A stretch of DNA of 64,000 bases from Shinella sp. SUS2 (GCF_001262505.1 NZ_KQ410727.1:124001-188000); one strand, 5' to 3'. Positions 20,664-28,920 are shown, numbered from the stretch's first letter. Translations and numbers: made by a program. Notes: generated by a model not told the origin, from the letters alone.

Positions 20664-21494
20664 TCAGGGTGACAGCAGGGTTCGAGTGAGGGGATGCTCG
20701 GGATCGGCAAGGCCGTCGACGACGTCGAAATGATGCCGGTTCGGCTCGACGACCGTCGCCGTCGTGGCGCCGAGGCCGGTCCAGACATTGGCAAGCAGGG
20801 CGTTCTGGCGCAGGAATTCCGCGCGCTCCATGGCGCCGACCCAGCAGGTGAGTCGCGTGCCTTCGACGGGGCGCAGCAGGGCCGGGCTCTCGGCGATAGC
20901 CTCCGCTTCGTCGATCTGTAGTCGTTCGTTCATGGCGGCAGGCATGAGCGGGCGTAGGTCGTGCAGGCCGGAGAGGGAGAGGACGTGGCGGATGCGAGCG
21001 AGCGTTCCGACGGAAAGCGGCGAGGCTTCCGACACCATGCGGCTGACGAGCTGGCCGCCCGCCGAATGGCCGATCAGATGGAGGTCGCCTGCCACCAGTC
21101 CAGCGGCCGTTTCGATCGCCGCTGCGATCTCCCGCACGATGCCGCGGATGCGGATGTCCGGGCAGAGCGTGTAGGAGGGCATGGCGACGGCATAGCCGTG
21201 GGCGAGGGGGCCTGCGGCAAGGTGCGACCAGAAATTCCGGTCGAGCCGCAGCCAGAAGCCGCCATGCACGTAGACGACGAGGCCCCGCGGCGCGCGCTCG
21301 GGCAGGAAAAGGTCGAGGCGGTTGCGCTCGCCCGCGCCATAGGCGAGATCGAGCCTTGCCCGGCCGAGGTTGAGGAGCGTTTCGCGCATCCTTTGCGCCG
21401 GCTCCACCCAGGCGGTAGGCCAGCGCATTCCGCCCGGAATGTTGCCGCCATTCTCGTAGGCGTCGTCCCAGTCGGTGATCCTGTAGCCGAACAT
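20664..21494 (-). CDS. Alpha/beta hydrolase, kynurenine formamidase-like
   Basis: Alpha/beta hydrolase of 276 aa. The oxyanion-hole motif HGGFW (residues 77-81) and nucleophile elbow GHSAGG (Ser144) are visible; His in NRHHFDVVDG near 252 is the likely catalytic His. The HGG[FY]W motif is characteristic of arylformamidase-like and related esterases. GGAGGACGGC precedes the ATG. It sits 14 nt after the ABC ATPase gene, which suggests that it processes the imported compound; substrate unknown. Confidence 0.78.
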   Translation of the reverse strand: MFGYRITDWDDAYENGGNIPGGMRWPTAWVEPAQRMRETLLNLGRARLDLAYGAGERNRLDLFLPERAPRGLVVYVHGGFWLRLDRNFWSHLAAGPLAHGYAVAMPSYTLCPDIRIRGIVREIAAAIETAAGLVAGDLHLIGHSAGGQLVSRMVSEASPLSVGTLARIRHVLSLSGLHDLRPLMPAAMNERLQIDEAEAIAESPALLRPVEGTRLTCWVGAMERAEFLRQNALLANVWTGLGATTATVVEPNRHHFDVVDGLADPEHPLTRTLLSP

Positions 21495-21508
21495 GCCGTC
21501 CTCCGTTC

Positions 21509-22195
21509 TTAAACGCCGAGATAGCGGTCCTGCAGGTCGCGGGTAAAGGTCGTTGGCGGGCCGGAGAACACGGTCCGGCCCTTCTCCAGCACGCAGCAGC
21601 TGTCGGTGAGCGGCAGGAGCTCGGAGAGCGTCTTGTCGACGACGAGGATCGACTGGCCCCCGGCCTTCAGCTGTCGGATCGCCGCCCAGATATCCTGCCG
21701 GATCACCGGTGCCAGCCCCTCGGTCGCCTCGTCGAGGATAAGGAGTTTCGGATTGGTCATCAGGGCGCGGCCGATCGCCAGCATCTGCTGCTCGCCGCCG
21801 GACAGGGTGTCGGCATATTGCCCAAGCCGCTCGCCGAGCCTGGGAAAGAGATCGATGACCTTCGCCAGTGTCCAGGCACCGCGCCGGGCGGAGGCGAGGA
21901 GGTTTTCCTCGACCGTCAGGTTGGCGAAGCAGCGTCGCCCCTCCGGCACCAGGCCGATGCCGAGGCGGGCGATGCGGTGCGGCAGGAGTGCGGTGACGGT
22001 CTTGCCGTCGAAGGCGATGCGGCCGGCGCGAGCGGGCGTCAGGCCGAGGATCGAGCGGATGGTCGTCGTCTTGCCCATGCCGTTGCGGCCCATCAGTGCG
22101 ACGACCTCGCCCTCTCGGACGGACAGCGACACGCCGAACAGCGCCTGCGAGGCGCCGTAGCAGGTCTCGATCTCCTCAAGGACCAACAGGCTCAT
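21509..22195 (-). CDS. Branched-chain-type (HAAT) ABC transporter ATP-binding protein, LivF-like
   Basis: ABC ATPase of 228 aa: Walker A GRNGMGKTT, signature LSGGEQQM, Walker B LLILDEATEGLAP. The short LivF-type C-terminus ends DLQDRYLGV. It overlaps the LivG-type gene by 4 nt and is the second ATPase of the importer. Confidence 0.9.
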   Translation of the reverse strand: MSLLVLEEIETCYGASQALFGVSLSVREGEVVALMGRNGMGKTTTIRSILGLTPARAGRIAFDGKTVTALLPHRIARLGIGLVPEGRRCFANLTVEENLLASARRGAWTLAKVIDLFPRLGERLGQYADTLSGGEQQMLAIGRALMTNPKLLILDEATEGLAPVIRQDIWAAIRQLKAGGQSILVVDKTLSELLPLTDSCCVLEKGRTVFSGPPTTFTRDLQDRYLGV

Positions 22196-22941
22196 GCGGG
22201 CTCCCCAAGATAGGCCCGGCGCACCTCGGGGTCGTTGCGGATCTCGCTGACGCTGCCCGTCGCGATGATGCGGCCGTAGACCAGCACGGACACACGGTCG
22301 GCGAGCGCGAAGACGGCATCCATGTCATGTTCCACCAGCAGGATCGGTGCTTCCCGGCGCAACCCGTCGAGGAAGCCGGTCAGTGCTTTCGAGCCTTCCG
22401 GCCCCACGCCGGCCATCGGCTCGTCGAGCAGGAAGGCCTTGGGTTCCATGGCCAGTGCCACGGCGATTTCGAGCTGCCGGCGTTCGCCGTGGGACAGCGC
22501 CGCAGCGGGCACGCCTGCTCGGTCCGCCAGTCCGACGCGCGACAGCATCCGCATTGCCGGTTCGATGAGAGAGATGTCGCTTGCCACGGAGCGGAAGAAG
22601 CGCAGGCTCGTTCCCTGCCGCGCCTGCACCGCAAGCATGACGTTGCGAAGCGCGGAAAACTCCTGCGCGAGCGAGGAGATTTGGAAGGTGCGGGCAAGGC
22701 CCATGCGGGCGCGCCGCGCCGTATCGAGGGCAGTGACATCCGCACCGAGGAAGCGGATGCTGCCGGCATCGGGTGCGAGCGCACCGGAGATCTGGTTGAT
22801 CAGCGTGCTCTTGCCCGCCCCGTTCGGGCCGATCAGCGCGTGGATTTCTCCCGGGCGAAGCTCGAGGCTCGCGCCATTCGTCGCTTTCAATGCGCCGAAG
22901 GACTTTTCGAGGTTCCTGATTTCGAGGACCGGTTCAACCAT
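22192..22941 (-). CDS. Branched-chain-type ABC transporter ATP-binding protein, LivG-like
   Basis: ABC ATPase of 249 aa: Walker A GPNGAGKST, signature ALSHGERRQLE, Walker B KAFLLDEPMAGV, H-loop LLVEHDMDAVFALADR. The signature has SHGE rather than SGGQ, as is common in LivG proteins. It overlaps the upstream permease gene by 8 nt. Confidence 0.9.
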   Translation of the reverse strand: MVEPVLEIRNLEKSFGALKATNGASLELRPGEIHALIGPNGAGKSTLINQISGALAPDAGSIRFLGADVTALDTARRARMGLARTFQISSLAQEFSALRNVMLAVQARQGTSLRFFRSVASDISLIEPAMRMLSRVGLADRAGVPAAALSHGERRQLEIAVALAMEPKAFLLDEPMAGVGPEGSKALTGFLDGLRREAPILLVEHDMDAVFALADRVSVLVYGRIIATGSVSEIRNDPEVRRAYLGEPA

Positions 22942-23908
22942 GGCGAGGCCTCCCGGCCAGGAGGCCGATCAATCCGCCGCGTGCGAAGAAGACGACGGCG
23001 AGCAGAACGAGGCCGAGGAAGAGCTGCCAGCGCTCCGTGAGGCCGCCCAGCACATGTTCGAAAAGGACATAGAGCGTCGCCCCGGCCAGCGGCCCGAACA
23101 GGCGGCTTTTGCCGCCGAGGATGATCAGCACGATCAGTTCTCCCGACATGTGCCAGGAGAGCATGGAGGGGCTGACGAAGCGGTTGAGATCGGCAAACAG
23201 CGTGCCGGCAAGGCCGGTGATCATGGCCGAGAGCACGAAGGCGACGAGGCGGATCGTAAAGGGCGAGATGCCCGTCGCGGCAAGTCTTGCCGGGTTCTGT
23301 CGGGCGGCCTCCAGCGCCGCGCCGAAGCGGGAGGCCTGCAGGCGGTGGAAGAGAAAAAGCCCTGCAAGCAAGAGCACGAAGACCACGACGAAATAGGGGA
23401 AGGGTTTTGCCGTGTTGAAGCCGGGAAAACCGTTGCGCATGGAGAGCGACAGGCCGTCTTCGCCGCCATAGGCCGGCCAGGAGATCGCGAAATAGTAGAT
23501 CATCTGCGCGAAGGCGAGCGTGATCATGATGAAATAGACGCCCGACGTGCGCAGGCTGATGAGGCCGATCGGCAGTGCCACGAGGCCGCAAAGGAGGATC
23601 GCAACAAACCAGATGATGGGCATGGAGGTCGTGCCCGGCAGACCGAAGGCGATGGGCTCCATGTTGAAGGCATGGGTGGCCAGCACGCCTGTAACGTAGC
23701 CGCCAAGGCCGAAGAAGGCGGCATGGCCGAAGGAGACAAGGCCGCCGAGCCCGAGGGCGATGTTGAGCCCGACTGCTGCCAGCGCCAGGATCGCTATGCG
23801 GGTGGCAAGCGTGATGTAGAAGGCTTCGCCCAGGAGCAGCGCTGTCAGCGCGGCGGCCGGGAGCAGAAGGGCGAGGAGGATGTTGATCGTCGTTTCGCGG
23901 GAAATCAC
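22934..23908 (-). CDS. Branched-chain-type ABC transporter permease, LivM-like
   Basis: Membrane protein of 324 aa with about ten hydrophobic segments and the LivM motif GLGGLVSFGHAAFFGLGGY. The start is GTG 23908, with a TGAGG ribosome site. It lies 3 nt after the LivH-type gene. Confidence 0.88.
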   Translation of the reverse strand: MISRETTINILLALLLPAAALTALLLGEAFYITLATRIAILALAAVGLNIALGLGGLVSFGHAAFFGLGGYVTGVLATHAFNMEPIAFGLPGTTSMPIIWFVAILLCGLVALPIGLISLRTSGVYFIMITLAFAQMIYYFAISWPAYGGEDGLSLSMRNGFPGFNTAKPFPYFVVVFVLLLAGLFLFHRLQASRFGAALEAARQNPARLAATGISPFTIRLVAFVLSAMITGLAGTLFADLNRFVSPSMLSWHMSGELIVLIILGGKSRLFGPLAGATLYVLFEHVLGGLTERWQLFLGLVLLAVVFFARGGLIGLLAGRPRHG

Positions 23909-23911
23909 GCC

Positions 23912-24832
23912 TCAGGTCCTCGCAGAAAAGAGGCCGCTCGGCCGGAAGGCGAGGATCAGCGCCATGACGATGTAGATGAGCATGGAGGCGAGTGCGGCGC
24001 CGACGGGACCGGCCTCCGTCGCCGGCATCATCAGGGCGAGCGCCTTGGGCAGCAGGAAACGGCCCATCGTATCAACGAGGCCGACGAGGACCGCGCCGAT
24101 CAGCGCACCCTTGATCGAGCCGATGCCGCCGATGACGATGACGACGAAGGCGAGAATCAGCGCCGGTTCGCCCATGCCGACCTGTACTGACTGCAGCGCG
24201 CCGACCAGTGCGCCGGCAAGGCCGGCAAGCGCTGCACCGAAGGCGAAGACGATCGTATAGAGCGAGCGGATGTCGATGCCGAGCGCGGCGATCATCTCGC
24301 GGTCGGATTCGCCGGCGCGGATGCGCATGCCGAGACGCGTGCGACCGATCAGGAGGTAGAGACCGATGGCGACACCGACGCCCACGCCGATGATGGCGAG
24401 GCGGTAGAGTGGATATTGTCCGCCGCCCGGCAGTGCCACGGCACCCTGCAAGAGAGGCGGGATGTCGAGATAGAGCGGAAACGAGCCGAAGAGCCAGCGC
24501 GTGCCCTCGGAAAAGATGAGGATCAGCGCGAAGGTGGCGAGTACCTGATCGAGATGGTCGCGGGCATAGAGCCGGCGGATGATGACAACCTCCATCAAGG
24601 CCCCCGCGGCCGCGGCGGCGGCAAGGCTGGCGACAAGGCCGAGCCAGAAGGAACCCGTCGCGGCCGCGACCGCGGCGCAGGCGAAGGCGCCGACCATGTA
24701 CAGCGAGCCGTGAGCAAGGTTGATCAGCCCCATCACGCCGAAGATCAGCGTCAGGCCGGCGGCGATAAGGAACAGCATGACACCGAGCTGGAGCCCGTTC
24801 AGAAACTGCTCGATGAGGAGGGCGAGGGACAA
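23912..24832 (-). CDS. Branched-chain-type ABC transporter permease, LivH-like
   Basis: Membrane protein of 306 aa with the LivH opening FLNGLQLGVMLFLIAAGLTL and GLINLAHGSLYMVGAF. The start appears to be TTG 24832 with no clear ribosome site; no ATG or GTG in frame gives a family-like N-terminus. A strong stem-loop lies upstream, between it and the binding-protein gene. Confidence 0.85.
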   Translation of the reverse strand: MSLALLIEQFLNGLQLGVMLFLIAAGLTLIFGVMGLINLAHGSLYMVGAFACAAVAAATGSFWLGLVASLAAAAAAGALMEVVIIRRLYARDHLDQVLATFALILIFSEGTRWLFGSFPLYLDIPPLLQGAVALPGGGQYPLYRLAIIGVGVGVAIGLYLLIGRTRLGMRIRAGESDREMIAALGIDIRSLYTIVFAFGAALAGLAGALVGALQSVQVGMGEPALILAFVVIVIGGIGSIKGALIGAVLVGLVDTMGRFLLPKALALMMPATEAGPVGAALASMLIYIVMALILAFRPSGLFSART

Positions 24833-24858
24833 GGTGGCCGGTCCGGAAGGTCATGCGG

Positions 24859-24884
24859 GGACATCCGCCCGGGGGCGGATGTCC
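24859..24884 (-). terminator. Stem-loop between binding-protein and permease genes (attenuator/stabiliser)
   Basis: Perfect 12-bp stem GGACATCCGCCC / GGGCGGATGTCC with a 2-base loop and no U-run. It follows the binding-protein stop by less than 40 nt once transcribed, so it can protect the upstream mRNA end and lower expression of the downstream genes. Confidence 0.6.
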
Positions 24885-24893
24885 GGTCGCGGA

Positions 24894-26030
24894 TTACATC
24901 GAGCACTTGTCGGCGTAGGCGTCGCCGTGATCGGTGAAGGCGGTGGCAATGATCTTGTTGGTCAGGACGTCGCCTTCCTTCACGACCTCGGTGACATAGA
25001 TGTCCTGGATCGGATGGTTGTTCGTGTTGAACTTGAACTTTCCGCGCACGGAAGCGAAGTCCGCAGCCTTCAGCGCGGCGCGGAAGGCGTCCTTGTCCTT
25101 CACGCTTGCCTTTCCGATGGCCGAGAGGATGAGGTTGGCGGTGTCCCAGCTCTGCGCGGCATAGATCGAGGGCAGGCGGTTGTATTCCTTCTGGAACGCC
25201 TCGACGAAGGCTTTGTTGGCGGGGTTGTCGAGGTCTTTCGCCCAGGTGCCAGAGTTCTTCACGCCGAGTGCGGCATCGCCGATCGCCGGCAGCACGTCCT
25301 GGCTGAAGGAGAAGCCGGGCCCGGTGACGGGAATGGTGACGCCCGACTGGGCATATTGCTTCATGAAGGCGATGCCCATGCCGCCGGGCAGGAAGAAGTA
25401 GACCGAATCGGCGCCGGAAGCGCGAATTTCCGCGATCTCGGCGGCATAGTCCGTCTGGCCGACCTGGGTATAGACCTCGCCGGCGAGCTCGCCCTTGTAA
25501 TAGCGCTTGAAGCCGGTCAGCGCATCCTTGCCGGCCGGATAGTTCGGGGCGAGGATGAAGGTCTTCTTGTAGTCCTTGTTATCGTATTCGCCCATCGCCT
25601 CATGGAAATTGTCGTTCTGGTAGGCGACGTTAAAATAGTTGGGGTGGCAGTTCGCGCCGGCGAGCGCCGACGGGCCGGCATTGGGCGAGAGATAAATGAC
25701 GTCCTGTGCCACCGTGTTCGGCACCACGGCCATGGCGAGGTTCGACCAGATGATGCCGGTCATCAGGTCGACCTTGTCGCTCTGGATCATCTTCTCGGCG
25801 ATCTGGACGGCGAGTTCCGGCTTCTGCGCATCGTCTTCCACGACGAGCTCGATCTCGCTGTTGCCGGATTGCTTGATCGCCAACTGGAAGGCGTCGCGCA
25901 TGTCGATGCCGAGGCCTGCGCCACCGCCGGACAGCGTGGTGATGACGCCGATCTTCACCGGTTCCGCCTGGGCGATGCCCGCCGTCATGAGCGCGAGTGC
26001 GGCCACGCCGCCTGCCAGAATTCTCTGCAT
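24894..26030 (-). CDS. Branched-chain-type ABC transporter substrate-binding protein
   Basis: Periplasmic binding protein of 378 aa (PBP type 1 fold). It has a signal peptide ending GIAQAEP, the ligand-binding opening VKIGVITTLSGGGAGLG and the central FFLPGGMGIAFMKQ region. Its closest-looking relatives bind aromatic or carboxylate ligands as often as amino acids. The associated formamidase-like hydrolase hints at an aromatic or amide ligand, but that is inference. GAGGGAGAA precedes the ATG. Confidence 0.87.
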   Translation of the reverse strand: MQRILAGGVAALALMTAGIAQAEPVKIGVITTLSGGGAGLGIDMRDAFQLAIKQSGNSEIELVVEDDAQKPELAVQIAEKMIQSDKVDLMTGIIWSNLAMAVVPNTVAQDVIYLSPNAGPSALAGANCHPNYFNVAYQNDNFHEAMGEYDNKDYKKTFILAPNYPAGKDALTGFKRYYKGELAGEVYTQVGQTDYAAEIAEIRASGADSVYFFLPGGMGIAFMKQYAQSGVTIPVTGPGFSFSQDVLPAIGDAALGVKNSGTWAKDLDNPANKAFVEAFQKEYNRLPSIYAAQSWDTANLILSAIGKASVKDKDAFRAALKAADFASVRGKFKFNTNNHPIQDIYVTEVVKEGDVLTNKIIATAFTDHGDAYADKCSM

Positions 26031-26052
26031 GCTGTTCTCCCTCTGTCCGTCG

Positions 26053-26075
26053 GCCCCGGTTTCGGGGCGTTTTTT
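26053..26075 (+). terminator. Plus-strand-oriented intrinsic terminator upstream of the binding-protein gene
   Basis: GCCCCG-gttt-CGGGGC followed by GTTTTTT on the plus strand. It lies in the leader of the minus-strand binding-protein gene and has no plus-strand gene in front of it. Confidence 0.5.
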
Positions 26076-26247
26076 CGAGAAGAGAACCTTTCAGAGTTCC
26101 GCGATCAGCGCAACCGTGTGTTTTCGTTTCGCAATTGGAGAATTTTAAGAAGATCGGCGGCGGCCCGCAGGTTCGGGCCGTCCGCACGATCAGCGCCGCG
26201 GAGGAGGACGGCGGCTATCCCCCGGCCGGCTAGCCGGCCCGTTCCTC
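26076..26247. other. Intergenic region between the binding-protein gene and the 74-aa gene
   Basis: No gene seen. It contains an AT-richer stretch (26100-26155) likely to hold the minus-strand promoter of the ABC operon and the perfect palindrome GGCCGGCTAGCCGGCC at 26224-26239, a possible termination stem for the 74-aa gene. Confidence 0.5.
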
Positions 26248-26270
26248 CGGTCAGCAGAGCGCTGACCGGT
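26248..26270 (-). terminator. Hairpin overlapping the stop codon of the 74-aa gene
   Basis: CCGGTCAGC / GCTGACCGG with a 5-base loop forms a perfect 9-bp stem that contains the TGA at 26251-26253. No U-run follows. Confidence 0.45.
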
Positions 26271-26475
26271 TCATCAGTATGATGTCGTTTGACGTGAGTG
26301 CCATACGCGAAGGTTCGTCGATCTGGTCCAGCACGGCGCGCAGCGCCTTGTCCAGGCAGAACTCGACAACCTCTGCGTCCAGCGACTTGGCGGATTCGAG
26401 CGCAAACGCGACAAGCCGCGCCAGCGCCATCAATTCCGTGCCCCTGTCTTCGGTCTCGATGGTTTCGATTTTCAT
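26251..26475 (-). CDS. Small hypothetical protein (74 aa) downstream of the tfuA locus
   Basis: Soluble, mainly helical 74-residue protein. An acidic N-terminus (MKIETIETEDRG) is followed by an amphipathic helical region (LMALARLVAFALESAKSLDAEV, given here only in outline) and a C-terminal Cys. No family recognised. A TATACT box at 26522-26527 and three GTCACGC repeats precede it, so it appears to have its own regulated promoter. It could belong to the adjacent YcaO-TfuA locus (for instance as an accessory or immunity protein), but nothing in its sequence shows this. Confidence 0.6.
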   Translation of the reverse strand: MKIETIETEDRGTELMALARLVAFALESAKSLDAEVVEFCLDKALRAVLDQIDEPSRMALTSNDIILMNRSALC

Positions 26476-26521
26476 GTCCTATGCCCCCGGGAGCAATGCT
26501 CACTTTCAGCCCCTGGGACGA

Positions 26522-26566
26522 AGTATAGGCGTGACTCGGAGGTTGTGCGCGTGACTTAAGCGTGAC
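26522..26566 (-). promoter_or_regulatory. Promoter with three GTCACGC direct repeats
   Basis: Plus-strand copies of GCGTGAC lie at 26529-26535, 26549-26555 and 26560-26566, spaced 20 and 11 bp. On the minus strand they read GTCACGC and sit directly upstream of TATACT (26522-26527), with no good -35 box, as in activator-dependent promoters. Confidence 0.5.
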
Positions 26567-26597
26567 ACACGCGGAATGGGAAACTGCGTGTTTTTTT
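26567..26597 (+). terminator. Plus-strand-oriented intrinsic terminator at the 3' end of tfuA
   Basis: ACACGC / GCGTGT (26567-26572, 26586-26591) with a 13-base loop, followed by a run of T to 26597 on the plus strand. Read on the minus strand the stem follows the tfuA stop but lacks a U-run, so only the plus orientation fits an intrinsic terminator. Confidence 0.5.
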
Positions 26598-27309
26598 ACG
26601 CTCCGGGTTGATCGGCCACCGAGCGCCAGAGCGATGTTGCTCTAAACGTCCAATTTCCTTGTTTTTTCGCGGTTTTTTCGTTGAAAGTGTCGAGGATGTG
26701 CAGAAGGGTAAGTGCATCTGTACGCTTCTGATCGACCGTTGTTGCGAGGAGAAGTTGCAGAAGCGCCGTGCGATCCAATGCCGTTTTGGCTCGGTCGACG
26801 ATCGCAGACCAGGTCCGCTCCTTGTAGAAGAGCGCCGCCGCGGCAATACGCAGCGTCAATATGTCATGCTTTTCAACGGTTTTTTCCCTCTCCAACCGGT
26901 CGAGCGTCGCCTCGACATTGACGAGTGGGAGTGAAAGGGCGGGGTAACCGAGTTCGGCGGGGCCATGCAGCAGGGCGACGTCGGCATCGTCCATGCGCCG
27001 GCCGCTGGCATAGTCCTGGTAGATACGGCCGATGCCGACCATGCCGAAGGCGTCGCATTCCGCCGCCCGCAGCGCCCCCATGCTGGCCGCGCCGAAGACG
27101 GCGATACCCTGATCCAGAGCATGGAGGATTTCCTTGTGCCAGATGGGGGCGACATGTTCGAAGTTCCCGTCGACGATGCCGATCGCCTTCGCGCCTTCGC
27201 GCGTGGCGGCGAGCACGTCTCCATGGGCAGCCGGCGGCCGGACATCGATATTTTTCACGCACAGTGCGGCAGCATCGGGCAGGCTCGGGCCTGCGAACAG
27301 GATCTTCAT
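26596..27309 (-). CDS. tfuA: TfuA-like protein
   Basis: Cytosolic protein of 237 aa with the TfuA core signature FGAASMGALRAAE (residues 72-84) preceded by AIGIVDGNF and followed by YQDYASGRRMDDADVALLHG. TfuA was first seen in the rhizobial trifolitoxin locus. In methanogens and actinobacteria TfuA works with YcaO to install backbone thioamides, and is thought to help deliver sulfur. Its ATG overlaps the ycaO stop (ATGA), so the two proteins are made together. It ends with a TAA followed by a hairpin. Confidence 0.92.
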   Translation of the reverse strand: MKILFAGPSLPDAAALCVKNIDVRPPAAHGDVLAATREGAKAIGIVDGNFEHVAPIWHKEILHALDQGIAVFGAASMGALRAAECDAFGMVGIGRIYQDYASGRRMDDADVALLHGPAELGYPALSLPLVNVEATLDRLEREKTVEKHDILTLRIAAAALFYKERTWSAIVDRAKTALDRTALLQLLLATTVDQKRTDALTLLHILDTFNEKTAKKQGNWTFRATSLWRSVADQPGA

Positions 27310-28511
27310 GACATTCCAAACAACATGCGCGACAGGGCGCGGTGGCCGACAGCGTGGCGACGCTTGCCTTCAGGGTTTTCGAGCGACGGCACGACGACCT
27401 TTACGACGGCGATGGGAAGGGATGCGTCGGTGAGCGGGACCGCCAGAATGGGGGTTATGCCGCCTGTGGCGAGCCGCTCCAGGCAGTGGGAAAGCAGCGT
27501 GGCGGCGTCACCTTCGGGAGCGTCGTAGGACTTCGCCACGCCCGGCGACGCTTCGAAGAGGGCAAGCGTTTCGGTGGCGAGCGGGCGGGTGAAGGTTTCG
27601 GCAAAAAGATCGTCACGTGCCCCGCTGATATAGGTGAGGCGTGATTGCGCGACTTCGGTCAGGGCCCGGATGAGGGCACGGGTGGCCACGGGATGTGTGC
27701 CGTAGCCGATGGTCGCATCGTGGAAGAGAGGGGTCTTCTTTGCAAGAAGCCCGGTATTGCCGAGGACGGCGGCATAGGTTGGCACTGCGAGGTCGGTGGT
27801 GATGTCGAAGACGCGCAGTTCCAGCTTTGCAGTCCGGAATCGAGCGAGCAGATCCTCGATGATGGGATCGGCAAAGCCAGTGGGGTCGATCGCGGTTGCA
27901 AGGCGCTTGCTGCGAGGCAGCAGCCGCCACAACCGGTCTGCGTCGCGCTCTATCCGCTCGAGAAGGCCGTGCAGGGTCGCCTCGATCGGTGCATTGCCCG
28001 AGGCAAGGCCATCGGAGGACTGCCAGAACCGAGGCGTGGGGTCAGTCCTGTCGAGGCAGACCGCTGCGCGTGGAACCCAGACCGTTTCGCCCGTCGTGAC
28101 GTCGCTGCCGGCAAGCCAGTCGATGCTTTCCGTCTCCGACAGGAAAGGCTGGTCGCTTGCCACAAAGATATCGAGCGGTAGGCAGGCCTGCCCCGCCTTC
28201 GCAAAATCATGCCGCGAGGCATGTCGGACCGGAACGAGCGGGTCGCCGGCTATCGCCCGCTCGAGCGCCTCCATGGCGGCTGAAACTTTCGCGTCTAGAT
28301 CGGTGATGCCCTTGCCCTGATTGATGACGATCGAACGGGCATTGGGGCTGACTGCGTTCCAGACAGGAATGCCGATCGAATCGAGGCCTGTCAGGCGGGA
28401 AAGCCGCGTGACACCGAAGCGAGGCAAAAGCGCCTCGATCCGGCTCCAGGTCTCATCCGGGCTGCAGAGGCGATCCGAATAGCTGGTTACGGAGGGGCTG
28501 CTGGGGGTCAC
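27306..28511 (-). CDS. YcaO-family ATP-dependent peptide-modifying enzyme
   Basis: YcaO enzyme of 401 aa. The ATP/Mg-binding signatures are complete: SAAMEALER (S77, E81, E84, R85), the second block SSDGLASGN...EATLHGLLERIERD (residues 166-190) and the third block ALTEVAQSR (E286, Q289, R291). YcaO proteins phosphorylate a peptide-backbone amide so that a side chain or sulfide can attack, giving azolines, amidines or thioamides. It lacks the proline-rich C-terminus of azoline-forming YcaOs; it ends GHRALSRMLFGMS, consistent with a TfuA-partnered type. The GTG start overlaps the TGA of the upstream 65-aa peptide gene, so translation is coupled to its probable substrate. Confidence 0.93.
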   Translation of the reverse strand: MTPSSPSVTSYSDRLCSPDETWSRIEALLPRFGVTRLSRLTGLDSIGIPVWNAVSPNARSIVINQGKGITDLDAKVSAAMEALERAIAGDPLVPVRHASRHDFAKAGQACLPLDIFVASDQPFLSETESIDWLAGSDVTTGETVWVPRAAVCLDRTDPTPRFWQSSDGLASGNAPIEATLHGLLERIERDADRLWRLLPRSKRLATAIDPTGFADPIIEDLLARFRTAKLELRVFDITTDLAVPTYAAVLGNTGLLAKKTPLFHDATIGYGTHPVATRALIRALTEVAQSRLTYISGARDDLFAETFTRPLATETLALFEASPGVAKSYDAPEGDAATLLSHCLERLATGGITPILAVPLTDASLPIAVVKVVVPSLENPEGKRRHAVGHRALSRMLFGMS

Positions 28512-28705
28512 TTGCCGTAAAAGCCGCCGGAAAACGGCCCGGCTGTTTCGGCCACCATCGGGACGCTCACGCCACGCGTGTTGAACCTGCCGGTTATGTG
28601 GGGATCGTCAGCCGAACCGGACGAGACCGATGTGATGGCGCCCGTTTCGAGATCCGCCGTCCAAAGGCCAGTTTCTCCTTCAAGCCCAAGCACGCCATTC
28701 GACAT
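28508..28705 (-). CDS. Candidate RiPP precursor peptide A (65 aa)
   Basis: 65-residue cysteine-free peptide with a strong ribosome site (AGGAGGAG, 6 nt before ATG). Residues 6-25 (LGLEGETGLWTADLETGAIT) match precursor B at 11 of about 20 positions (pattern LGxxGExGLWxxDLxxGxxT) and probably form a leader recognised by the modifying enzymes. The middle is different in the two peptides. The C-terminus PFSGGFYGK parallels PSSGIYDK of peptide B and is the likely core. Its TGA overlaps the ycaO GTG. Function as a substrate is inferred from position and paralogy. Confidence 0.75.
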   Translation of the reverse strand: MSNGVLGLEGETGLWTADLETGAITSVSSGSADDPHITGRFNTRGVSVPMVAETAGPFSGGFYGK

Positions 28706-28822
28706 TTTCGCTCCTCCTGATTTTGGTTGAAACTGAGGATGCAGATTTCCCGGGCTTGCGCGCAGAGCGCGGAATGCTGCCGGCCTGCCTCTTCGAACAA
28801 CACGAGGCTGTGGCGCCTGGTT

Positions 28823-28858
28823 GCAGGGCCCGAGCGACGTTTGTAGCTCGGGCCCTGC
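28823..28858 (-). other. Perfect 13-bp stem-loop between the two precursor genes
   Basis: GCAGGGCCCGAGC / GCTCGGGCCCTGC with a 10-base loop. No U-run follows in the minus direction. It lies in the 215-nt spacer between peptide B (upstream) and peptide A and could act as a processing or mRNA-stability site that sets their relative expression. No further gene is seen in the spacer. Confidence 0.6.
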
Positions 28859-28920
28859 ATGTGGTCTTTTGTCTCTTGGGCAAACACCGGCTTGGATGTC
28901 TGCCTCAAAGCGTGCAACGG

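Noticed and set aside
22322..24190. 622-codon open frame on the plus strand
   Set aside because: It lies opposite the LivG and LivM genes and is low-complexity, charged and without domain features.
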